Source of the DNA: Bacteroidales bacterium
Lineage (GTDB): Bacteria; Bacteroidota; Bacteroidia; Bacteroidales; UBA7960
Reading direction: 5' to 3'
NCBI GenBank assembly: GCA_003553005.1
Contig: PUPG01000058.1
Coordinates: 1-8,218, forward strand
DNA length: 8,218 bases
Made by a program: the position numbers and the translations under genes. Position 1 is the stretch's first letter. The number at the start of each line of letters is the position of its first letter. The notes under the pieces are model-generated. The model was not told the origin of the DNA and searched no databases. It saw nothing but the letters and a program-made list of their open reading frames with translations. This document shows positions 1 through 6,448 of the stretch, in pieces.

Positions 1-2636
1 AATGACCTTCCTCCCTGCTGTGTGTCCGGTTGTTGCCTGTAGAATACTGAGAAGGGGTTTTTTCTTCCGTATACGTTGAGTACGGAAAATGTCAGGCTTC
101 CCTTCCCTCTTTGGTCAATGCGCAGGTTTTCTCCCAGCGAGATGGAGATATCCAGCCGGTGATAGTCCGGCAGCCGGTAGCTGTTTCTGTCGGAATAGGC
201 CAGCAGCATATTGTTGCCGTGCTGGTAGGTGTATTCCGGCAGCGTGACGGGCCGGCCGGTGGTGTAGTTGAACGTGGCACTGATGCGCCACCTCCTTGAC
301 AGGAAGTAGTTTGCATTCAATGAGAAGTTGTGCGGCCTGTCATGGTTTGATGGGAAATAGTTGTTGTTGTTGATCTGCATGTCGGGGTGCGCATGATCGG
401 TCCGGCGTTGCGATGAGGAAAAGGTATAGCTGGCAAAACCGGTGAGGTCGCCGGAGTTTTTCCGGACAAAAAACTCTGCACCATAGCTATAGCCTTTGGC
501 ATTGATCACATCCATTTCCAGGTAATCGTTCATGGATATCTGCGCACCGCTGGTATATTCGATGGCGTTGTGGATCTGTTTGTAATACACCTCCAGGGAG
601 GTTTCCACCGTATTGTCGAAGAAGTTGCGGAAATAGCCGAGGGCGACCTGGTCGCTGGTCAGGGGTTTCAGGTGCGTGTCGCTGAGTTTCCAAAGGTCGG
701 TGGGTGCCATTACGGAAGTGGTGGATATCAGGTTGATGTATTGGTTGGCGCGGTTGTAACTCAGTTTCATGGAACTGTTTTCGCCAAGTCCGAAGCGCAA
801 TCCCAGGCGGGGTTCCAGTCCGCCGTATTCGGAAACCACCTCGCCGGATTCATACTGGGTGCTATCCACGATGGTATGGTGGCTGTAAGCTTCGTTTTCA
901 GCATAGTCCCTGACGAGTGCCGGACCCATTTGCAGGTAGTGGGAATAACGCAGGCCAAGCTCCAGGGCGATCCGGTCGCTGACGTTGATCTCATCGCTAA
1001 GGAATGCCGCCAGTTCGTAGGCCTGTTCGCTTTCCAATGACCAGGGACTTACCTGCGATTCGTCGCTGGCCGGCTCTATGCCCCCTGGTGCGATGTCGTA
1101 GCGGATTGCATCCACGCCAAAGTTAATTTCGTGAATGGCACTGGGATAATAAGACAGAAACCAGGTCAGCTTTTTGTATTCGATGTCCGAATTGATCTGG
1201 TAGTGTCCATCCGGGTTGAACTCAGGTTTCTCTGCCAGGCTGTATTCATAACCGCTGTATCCGGCGATAAGCGTCGAAGACAAACTGGAGCTGAGGTAGC
1301 TGTTCAGGCGGAAAGAAGCCAGGCGGTTGTAATATTCGTAATCGACATCGTCGCCAAAATTAGACTGGTCATAACTCCGGTACCCGAAAAGGGTCAGCCT
1401 GTGGTTTTGTCCCAGGGCCACGTGCAAATGACCGGTCAGGTCATTGAAGTCTACTGAACTGTTCATCAGGTCTTCGTTGGGCACACGTTGCAGCAGCCAG
1501 TCGGAATAGGAAGACCTGGCGCCAATCGACAGCGCCACCCGGTCTTTCACGATGGGGCTTTCGAACAACAGGCGGCTGTTAATCAGGCCCACACCACCTT
1601 CCAGGGAGGTCCTTTCCAGGTCAACGCCATTGCCGAGCCGGATATCCATCACGGCAGAGGCTCTTTCCCCGTATCTTGCCGGGATCCCGGCTTTCATGAG
1701 GCTAACTTCCCTCACCATGTCGGGATTAATGACGGAGATCAGCCCGAACAAGTGGGAGGAATTGAACAGCGGCACATTTTCCACCAGCATCAGGTTTTGG
1801 TCGGCCCCGCCTCCCCGCACGTTAAATCCAGACCCGAACTCTCCGATGGTCTGTACCCCGGGCATCAGGGTAAAGCTGCGCACGATATCCTGTTCACCAA
1901 AGCTTCCCGGCAACATCTCGAGGGCATCGGCATCCATGGTGATGAGACTCATCTGGGTGCTGGTGATATGATCCCTGGCCCTGCGGGCAGTCACGGTGAC
2001 CTCAGCCAGTTGGGTCGCCTCCGTAAAGATCTCAAAGGTCACTTCGCCGTCGCTGATGAGTCTGACATCCCTGTATGCGTCGTCATAGCCCACATAGCTG
2101 ATGCGCAGCCGGTGATCTCCTACGGGCAGATTCATGTCAAAACGACCGTCCAGGTCGGTGGTGGCCCCCTGTTCGGATTCAGGCTCATAGATCACTGCGC
2201 CAATAAGTGGTTCAAAGGTGGCGGCATCCAATATTCGGCCACGGATGGTTGCCCTCGCGTACCTCCCATATTCTGCAGGGTCACCTATGGTGGTCATGTC
2301 GTCGTCTTCAGCAAGCTGTTGCCGGTGATGACTATCGCGTGGCAGCAGGAAATAGCGTCCATCCACTTCGAGGAAGGTCAGTTCCGACCTGCCAGCGATC
2401 ATCGAGATCGCTTCTTCGAGTGGTTCCTCCAGGAGCGACATGGAGTAGACTTCATCGGCAAGCCAGGTTTCCCTGTAATATATGGTGGTATGATGCTTTT
2501 CTTCAAGCGCTTCAATGATCTCCCATACGGGAATTAACTGGCCGGGGGAATCCGCTGTTTCCTGGGGTGAAGCAGGCTCTGCTGCAAAAAGCAAAGCGGC
2601 CAACGCCAGGGTCCAGTGTAAACGATAACGATTCAT
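1..2636 (-). CDS. TonB-dependent receptor with STN and carboxypeptidase-like domains (C-terminus beyond window)
   Basis: The minus-strand frame starting with ATG at 2636-2634 reads 878 codons without a stop to the window edge, so the 3' end is missing. The product is an outer-membrane receptor that should import a ligand using TonB/ExbBD energy. Residues 1 to about 24 look like a signal peptide (MNRYRLHWTLALAALLFAA). Residues about 33-98 resemble an STN (secretin/TonB N-terminal) domain. Residues about 129-214 are a CarboxypepD_reg-like beta-sandwich (GRILDAATFEPLIGAV, later DLDGRF and YVGYDD) ending in a TonB-box-like AEVTVTARR. The plug, about 225-335, carries the family pattern FNVRGGGADQNLMLVE then FNSSHLFGLISVINPDMV; the rest is beta-barrel. 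STN-bearing members are typically around 900 residues, so little should be missing. In many Bacteroidota a DUF4249 lipoprotein gene follows this type of receptor, but that would lie outside the window. The ligand is unknown. The STN domain suggests possible transmembrane signalling, but no FecR or sigma gene is seen upstream. Confidence 0.93.
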   Translation of the reverse strand, partial: MNRYRLHWTLALAALLFAAEPASPQETADSPGQLIPVWEIIEALEEKHHTTIYYRETWLADEVYSMSLLEEPLEEAISMIAGRSELTFLEVDGRYFLLPRDSHHRQQLAEDDDMTTIGDPAEYGRYARATIRGRILDAATFEPLIGAVIYEPESEQGATTDLDGRFDMNLPVGDHRLRISYVGYDDAYRDVRLISDGEVTFEIFTEATQLAEVTVTARRARDHITSTQMSLITMDADALEMLPGSFGEQDIVRSFTLMPGVQTIGEFGSGFNVRGGGADQNLMLVENVPLFNSSHLFGLISVINPDMVREVSLMKAGIPARYGERASAVMDIRLGNGVDLERTSLEGGVGLINSRLLFESPIVKDRVALSIGARSSYSDWLLQRVPNEDLMNSSVDFNDLTGHLHVALGQNHRLTLFGYRSYDQSNFGDDVDYEYYNRLASFRLNSYLSSSLSSTLIAGYSGYEYSLAEKPEFNPDGHYQINSDIEYKKLTWFLSYYPSAIHEINFGVDAIRYDIAPGGIEPASDESQVSPWSLESEQAYELAAFLSDEINVSDRIALELGLRYSHYLQMGPALVRDYAENEAYSHHTIVDSTQYESGEVVSEYGGLEPRLGLRFGLGENSSMKLSYNRANQYINLISTTSVMAPTDLWKLSDTHLKPLTSDQVALGYFRNFFDNTVETSLEVYYKQIHNAIEYTSGAQISMNDYLEMDVINAKGYSYGAEFFVRKNSGDLTGFASYTFSSSQRRTDHAHPDMQINNNNYFPSNHDRPHNFSLNANYFLSRRWRISATFNYTTGRPVTLPEYTYQHGNNMLLAYSDRNSYRLPDYHRLDISISLGENLRIDQRGKGSLTFSVLNVYGRKNPFSVFYRQQPDTQQGGRS

Positions 2637-2710
2637 AAGCAAGGGAATGATATATAATAGCTTGTAAATTTCCTGATTTCTGTCTTTAAAACCAAATGAA
2701 CGGCATATTT

Positions 2711-2741
2711 ATTATACCGAAAGCTTTTTTCGTTGTCTCAA
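2711..2741 (-). promoter_or_regulatory. Possible promoter of the minus-strand TonB receptor
   Basis: Read on the minus strand, TTGAGA (2741-2736) is followed after 19 bases by TATAAT (2716-2711), about 75 bases before the receptor start. The spacing is longer than the usual 17 of the classic sigma-70 pattern. The Bacteroidota -7 element TAnnTTTG has no exact match here; the nearest is TTCATTTG at 2700-2693, which lacks a well-placed TTG. This is therefore only a candidate. Confidence 0.3.
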
Positions 2742-2920
2742 GGGCCTTTTCTTTACTTTAGCCTTTTTTCTGCGTGCACCACGACTGGTGGACCAGGAAA
2801 AGACAACCTGCCTGTCCGATAAGGCAACCAAAAGTGGTCAAACTCCGTGCCTTTCGTATTAATTCCTATGATTATCAGGGATCTGTCAATACACTGCCGC
2901 CCGCTCGTGATCCGGCCAGC

Positions 2921-2956
2921 TGTTCGCTGCTGAACAAGCCTGTTCGCATGCGAACA
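2921..2956. promoter_or_regulatory. Tandem pair of dyad-symmetric candidate operators
   Basis: Two 16-base dyads share identical half-sites: TGTTCGCTGCTGAACA at 2921-2936 and TGTTCGCATGCGAACA at 2941-2956. Each is TGTTC, six bases, GAACA, and their centres are exactly 20 bases apart, about two helical turns. The second extends to a perfect 20-base palindrome at 2939-2958. The 5-6-5 geometry equals that of Crp/Fnr-family sites (TGTGA-N6-TCACA), though the half-site letters differ, and other dimeric regulators (LacI, GntR, TetR) remain possible. The pair sits about 285-310 bases from each flanking start codon, so it could act on either operon. It has no T-run and does not look like a terminator. 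The binding protein is unknown. Confidence 0.55.
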
Positions 2957-3001
2957 GGGCACAGGCATGGTGATTTCCACAAAAAAAGGCTTCCCGGTCT
3001 G

Positions 3002-3123
3002 CATATACATTATAATATGGTATACACTGGCCAAATCCAGGAAAAGGTGTTGTCCGGCGGCAGCCGCATACATTATTTATATTGGGACGGCCACATCTTT
3101 AATGTATATGGATCGCCAAATCC
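3002..3123. repeat. Cluster of short direct and inverted repeats
   Basis: The 11-mer CATATACATTA at 3002-3012 is matched by its exact reverse complement at 3100-3110, and a shortened version (CATACATTA) lies at 3067-3075. In addition ATATGG followed by GCCAAATCC occurs twice in direct orientation: 3015-3020 with 3030-3038 (9-base gap) and 3106-3111 with 3115-3123 (3-base gap). The nine-base GCCAAATCC is identical in both. The AT-rich parts could match by chance, so the role is unknown. The position 80-200 bases before the susC promoter would suit activator or repressor sites. Confidence 0.4.
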
Positions 3124-3159
3124 CTCCTTTTTAATATAAATTAGCTTAAGGCCTGTTAA

Positions 3160-3186
3160 TTTTTTTTGAATTTTTTATTGTTTTTT
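3160..3186. other. Phased T-tracts (probable bent DNA)
   Basis: Three T-runs, of 8, 6 and 6 bases, lie at 3160-3167, 3171-3176 and 3181-3186. Their centres fall at about 3163.5, 3173.5 and 3183.5, close to one helical turn apart. Such phased A/T-tracts are known to bend DNA. They overlap the upstream part and spacer of the proposed susC promoter, where a bend could help polymerase or regulator binding. Confidence 0.45.
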
Positions 3187-3207
3187 GGGGAAAACGTTTT
3201 AAATTTG
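3177..3207 (+). promoter_or_regulatory. Bacteroidota-type promoter of the susC-susD operon
   Basis: TAAATTTG at 3200-3207 matches the Bacteroidota -7 consensus TAnnTTTG in every fixed position. ATTG at 3177-3180, ending 19 bases before it, fits the -33 element (TTG/TTTG). Transcription would begin near 3212-3215, giving a leader of roughly 50 bases before the first ATG at 3266. The leader starts with an AT-rich inverted repeat, AATCAAA (3214-3220) and TTTGATT (3231-3237), and ends in an A-rich stretch typical of translation starts in this phylum, with no Shine-Dalgarno sequence. Confidence 0.65.
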
Positions 3208-3213
3208 AAGGTC

Positions 3214-3237
3214 AATCAAAGCAAGACTTTTTTGATT
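3214..3237 (+). promoter_or_regulatory. Weak inverted repeat in the susC leader
   Basis: AATCAAA at 3214-3220 is the reverse complement of TTTGATT at 3231-3237, with a 10-base loop. It lies at or just after the expected transcription start, so it could form a 5' stem in the mRNA or be a DNA-binding site. The stem is nearly all A/T and only 7 pairs, so its stability is low and chance is possible. Confidence 0.3.
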
Positions 3238-3265
3238 TCTAATTATTAACTAAAACAAAAACAAC

Positions 3266-6200
3266 ATGATGAAGCGAGTTTTCATTCTGATGGGTGTGTT
3301 GCTCTTTATGGGTTCGACCCTGTATGGGCAGCAGATCCAGATTTCCGGTACAGTGACCGATGCCGCCGACGGCGCGACGCTGCCTGGTGTAACAGTCCAG
3401 GTTGAAGGAACATCCGTGGGTACAGTTACAGACATCAATGGTCGCTATGAGATCAGTGCTGCTCCTGATGCGACACTGCTCTTTTCGTTTATTGGGATGC
3501 AGTCTCAAGAGGTGCCGGTGGATGGTCGTAATGTGATCGACGTTGAGCTCGAGGCCGAAATGGTAGGCCTGGAAGAGGTCATTGTGATCGCTTACGGTAC
3601 CACACGCCGTGAGTCATTTACTGGAGTAGCTGATGTGATCGACTCCGACAGGCTTGAACGCCGTCAGGTGTCGAACATCTCCAGGGCACTGGAAGGAACC
3701 AGCCCCGGTGTTCAGGTCACCAGTGGTGGTGGTCAGCCCGGAGCCGGATCTGAGGTGCGCCTGAGGGGCTTTGGCTCAATCAACGCCTCCAATGCACCGC
3801 TTTATGTGGTGGATGGTGTACCCTTCGACGGCAACCTGAACGCCATTAACCCCGATGACATCGAAAACATCACCGTACTTCGTGATGCTTCCGCTGCTGC
3901 ACTTTACGGTGCGAGGGGTGCAAACGGTGTAATCATGATCACGACCCGTTCAGGTGACACTGAAAGGCCTTTCATGCGTTTCACTTCAAGGGTAGGTGTG
4001 GTTGACCGCGCTATCCCGGAATATCCACGCGTAAACTCCGGTGAGTTTATGTTGCTGAGCTGGGAAGCTTATCGTAACAACCTGCACTTCCGCCAGGGTC
4101 TCGACCTTGAAGATGCCAATATGGTAGCTACCTGGGGCGCGGATGCAGGTATGGGCTTTGATAACAGTATCATTGACCACCTTGGACGTTACAATCCCTT
4201 CCACGTTCCTGAAGGCGAAGGCCTCTTTGTATGGGATGCTGACAATCCATGGATTGGATCGCTCAACCCCAACGCCACGCTGCTTTATGAGGACGACTGG
4301 CAGGATGAACTGTTCCGTACGGCTGTCCGCCAGGAGCACACGTTCAGGATCTCTGGTGGTACGGATGTGTCAGACTACTATCTCTCCCTGGGATACCTCA
4401 ACGAAGAGGGTCTGTCCATCAACTCCCAGTTTGAAAGGTTCTCAGCCAGGCTGAACATGAATACCCAGCCTCTTGACTGGTTTGAAAGCGGGTTGAACCT
4501 CTCCGGTTCTTTCTCAGAAACCCTGCAGCAGCCATTCACCGGAACACAGACCTCCAACGCGTTCTTCATTTCGCGTACCATGGGTCCGATTTACCCGGTT
4601 TACCTGAGAGGTGCTGATGGTGAATTCATTCTGGACGACGATGGCAACAAGATCTATGACTTTGGTACGGGTGATGGACCACAAGGTACCCGCCCAAATG
4701 CATCCATGTCTAACCCTGTAGGCTCCCTGCAGCTTGACGACCGTTCGTTTACCCGTGAGAATGCCAGTGCAAGGACCTTTGCACAGATCAACTTCTCCGA
4801 AAACCTGAACTTCAGGGCGAACCTGAGTGCCGACTATTACAGCATCTATCAGACCACTTTCCAGAACCCGGAAATGGGTGATGCAGCTGCAGTAGACGGC
4901 CGTGGTACCAAGTCGCATACCAGGAACCTGAGCTGGACCTTCAACCAGCTGTTGAACTACAACACTTCCTGGGGTGATCACAACCTCGATCTGCTTTTTG
5001 GTCATGAGGCCTATGAGCGCCGGATCAATGTAGCTTCCGCAACAAGGGTTGGTTATCCGATCCCCGGTATCACCGAAATCGGTATTGCCACCACGATGGA
5101 AGGATCTGACTCTTACCTGGATTCTTATAATGTAGAAGGCTACTTTACCAGGGCCAGCTACGACTACATGAACCGTTATTACATCTCGGGTAGTTATCGC
5201 CGCGATGGCTCATCCCGTTTCCACGAAGATTCCCGCTGGGGTAACTTCTTCTCCGTAGGTCTCTCCTGGAGGGTTACCCAGGAAGACTTCATGCAGGGTG
5301 TAGACTGGCTTGACAACCTGAGGCTGAAAGCCAGCTATGGTGAGCAAGGAAATGACGGTCTGCCTTCCTTCTATGCATGGCAGAGCTTCTTCGATCTCGG
5401 ATTTGACAACCACAGCCTTGCCGGTGCCGTTTATACACAGCACGAAAACCGCGAGCTGCAGTGGGAGGTGAATGCCAACACCAACATTGGTTTTGATGCA
5501 CGTATCCTTGACCGTTTCGAGATTGAATTGGACTACTTCCGCCGTGAGTCTTCCAACCTGCTGTTTGAAGTGCCACTGCCGCTGTCCACTGGTGTGAACG
5601 AGATCTCCATGAACATCGGTGAGATGCAGAATACCGGTATCGAGTTCCGTATGCTTGCCAACATTATGCATACCCGCGAATTCCGCTGGGACATTGACTT
5701 TAACATCACTGCTCTCGAAAATGAGGTCACCAAGTTGCCCGGTGATCCTTTCATCCGGGGTACACGCCGTATTGCTGAAGGCCGTTCGCTCTTTGACCAC
5801 TACCTCCGCGAAGTAGCCGGTATTAATGAGTGGGGCGAAACCCTTTACTACATGGATGTACTTGATGAAGATGGTGAACCTACAGGTGACAGGGAAACCA
5901 CGACAGACATGAACGAAGCCGACCGCTATTATGTAGGTACTGGTATTCCTGATTTCTGGGGTGGACTGACCAACAACTTTTCCTTTGGTAACTTTGACCT
6001 TTCTGTCCTGGTTACTTACGGTGTTGGCGGAACCATGTATGACCAGAACCGCTCCTGGTTGATGGGAGAAGGACGTTATGGTTATCACCTGCACGAAGAC
6101 CGTCTGGATCGCTGGCGTCAGCCTGGTGATGTGACAGACCAGCCACGTATGGAAAATGATAACGTTAACTTGTTTTCGGCTTCTGACGAACTGTTGCAGC

Positions 6201-6427
6201 CAATGGACTTCCTCGCACTGAAAAACGTGACCCTGAACTATAGGGTACCTCAGTCGTTCACCGGCCAGTATGGCATCAACGAGCTGGGTGTTTTCGTATC
6301 TGCTGAGAACCTCTTCATTATGAATGAGAACACAGGTATGGACCCACAGCATAGCTTTACAGGCCAGACAGACCATGGCTACATTCCGGTCAGAACGATT
6401 ACTTTCGGTCTAAACTTGCAGTTTTAA
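3266..6427 (+). CDS. SusC/RagA-family TonB-linked outer-membrane receptor
   Basis: This 1053-residue protein has the usual length for the family. It forms the TonB-powered barrel through which ligand captured by its SusD partner enters the periplasm. Residues 1 to about 21 (MMKRVFILMGVLLFMGSTLYG) are a signal peptide. Residues 24 to about 97 are a CarboxypepD_reg-like domain (SGTVTDAADGATLPGVTVQV, then TDINGRY). A TonB-box-like EEVIVIAYGTTRR lies at 103-115. The plug at about 116-229 contains the SusC/RagA signature: LYVVDGVP (179-186), INPDDIENITVLRDASAAAL (194-213), then YGARGANGVIMITT. The barrel follows, with the family-typical late motif LALKNVTLNYRVP and a final strand TFGLNLQF ending in an aromatic residue. 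No STN domain is present. Two ATGs stand in tandem at 3266 and 3269; either could start, and nothing visible decides between them. It lies 21 bases upstream of the susD-like gene, with which it should be cotranscribed. The substrate is not deducible; glycans are commonest, but RagA-type relatives take peptides. Confidence 0.96.
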   Translation: MMKRVFILMGVLLFMGSTLYGQQIQISGTVTDAADGATLPGVTVQVEGTSVGTVTDINGRYEISAAPDATLLFSFIGMQSQEVPVDGRNVIDVELEAEMVGLEEVIVIAYGTTRRESFTGVADVIDSDRLERRQVSNISRALEGTSPGVQVTSGGGQPGAGSEVRLRGFGSINASNAPLYVVDGVPFDGNLNAINPDDIENITVLRDASAAALYGARGANGVIMITTRSGDTERPFMRFTSRVGVVDRAIPEYPRVNSGEFMLLSWEAYRNNLHFRQGLDLEDANMVATWGADAGMGFDNSIIDHLGRYNPFHVPEGEGLFVWDADNPWIGSLNPNATLLYEDDWQDELFRTAVRQEHTFRISGGTDVSDYYLSLGYLNEEGLSINSQFERFSARLNMNTQPLDWFESGLNLSGSFSETLQQPFTGTQTSNAFFISRTMGPIYPVYLRGADGEFILDDDGNKIYDFGTGDGPQGTRPNASMSNPVGSLQLDDRSFTRENASARTFAQINFSENLNFRANLSADYYSIYQTTFQNPEMGDAAAVDGRGTKSHTRNLSWTFNQLLNYNTSWGDHNLDLLFGHEAYERRINVASATRVGYPIPGITEIGIATTMEGSDSYLDSYNVEGYFTRASYDYMNRYYISGSYRRDGSSRFHEDSRWGNFFSVGLSWRVTQEDFMQGVDWLDNLRLKASYGEQGNDGLPSFYAWQSFFDLGFDNHSLAGAVYTQHENRELQWEVNANTNIGFDARILDRFEIELDYFRRESSNLLFEVPLPLSTGVNEISMNIGEMQNTGIEFRMLANIMHTREFRWDIDFNITALENEVTKLPGDPFIRGTRRIAEGRSLFDHYLREVAGINEWGETLYYMDVLDEDGEPTGDRETTTDMNEADRYYVGTGIPDFWGGLTNNFSFGNFDLSVLVTYGVGGTMYDQNRSWLMGEGRYGYHLHEDRLDRWRQPGDVTDQPRMENDNVNLFSASDELLQPMDFLALKNVTLNYRVPQSFTGQYGINELGVFVSAENLFIMNENTGMDPQHSFTGQTDHGYIPVRTITFGLNLQF

Positions 6428-6448
6428 TCAAAAAAATAAGAGAGCATT

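Larger units (their letters stand above)
2637..3265. other. Divergent intergenic region without a convincing gene
   Basis: This 629-base stretch separates the two outward-reading receptor genes. Open frames exist on both strands (roughly 2753-3073 minus and 2774-3139 plus), but their translations show no domain, no signal peptide and no credible translation start, so I read them as chance. Base composition shifts inside it: about 2765-2965 is GC-richer, while 2640-2760 and 3060-3265 are AT-rich. Short overlapping dyads sit at 2777-2790 (CACCA, 4-base loop, TGGTG) and 2785-2796 (CTGGT GG ACCAG). The stronger structures are listed separately. The length leaves room for an unannotated small RNA, but I see no terminator-like hairpin with a T-run to support one. 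Confidence 0.7.

Noticed and set aside
65..87. Inverted repeat TTCCGTA / TACGGAA with a 9-base spacer
   Set aside because: It lies inside the receptor coding sequence in a conserved barrel segment, has no T-run in a useful place, and is short enough to be chance.
1488..2537. Plus-strand open frame of 349 codons
   Set aside because: It lies wholly antisense to the minus-strand TonB receptor, whose frame carries recognisable domains. The translation shows no signal peptide or family motif, so it is a shadow of the receptor's codon bias.
2921..2956. Reading the tandem dyads as a LexA (SOS) box
   Set aside because: Known boxes with these letters have the order GAAC then GTTC (Gram-positive) or direct GTTC repeats (alphaproteobacteria). 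Here the order is GTTC then GAAC with six bases between.
2753..3139. Overlapping intergenic open frames of 106 codons (minus) and 121 codons (plus)
   Set aside because: Neither has a domain, signal peptide or plausible upstream signals. The plus frame crosses the dyads and repeats that look regulatory. A hidden small gene cannot be fully excluded.
2637..3265. Search for insertion sequence ends, CRISPR repeats or tRNA genes in the spacer
   Set aside because: No transposase frame, no terminal inverted repeats with target duplication, no regularly spaced repeat array and no cloverleaf-like sequence were seen.
5210..6376. Minus-strand open frame of 388 codons
   Set aside because: It is antisense to the barrel of the susC-like gene and has no recognisable motif. 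Long antisense frames are common opposite biased coding sequence.
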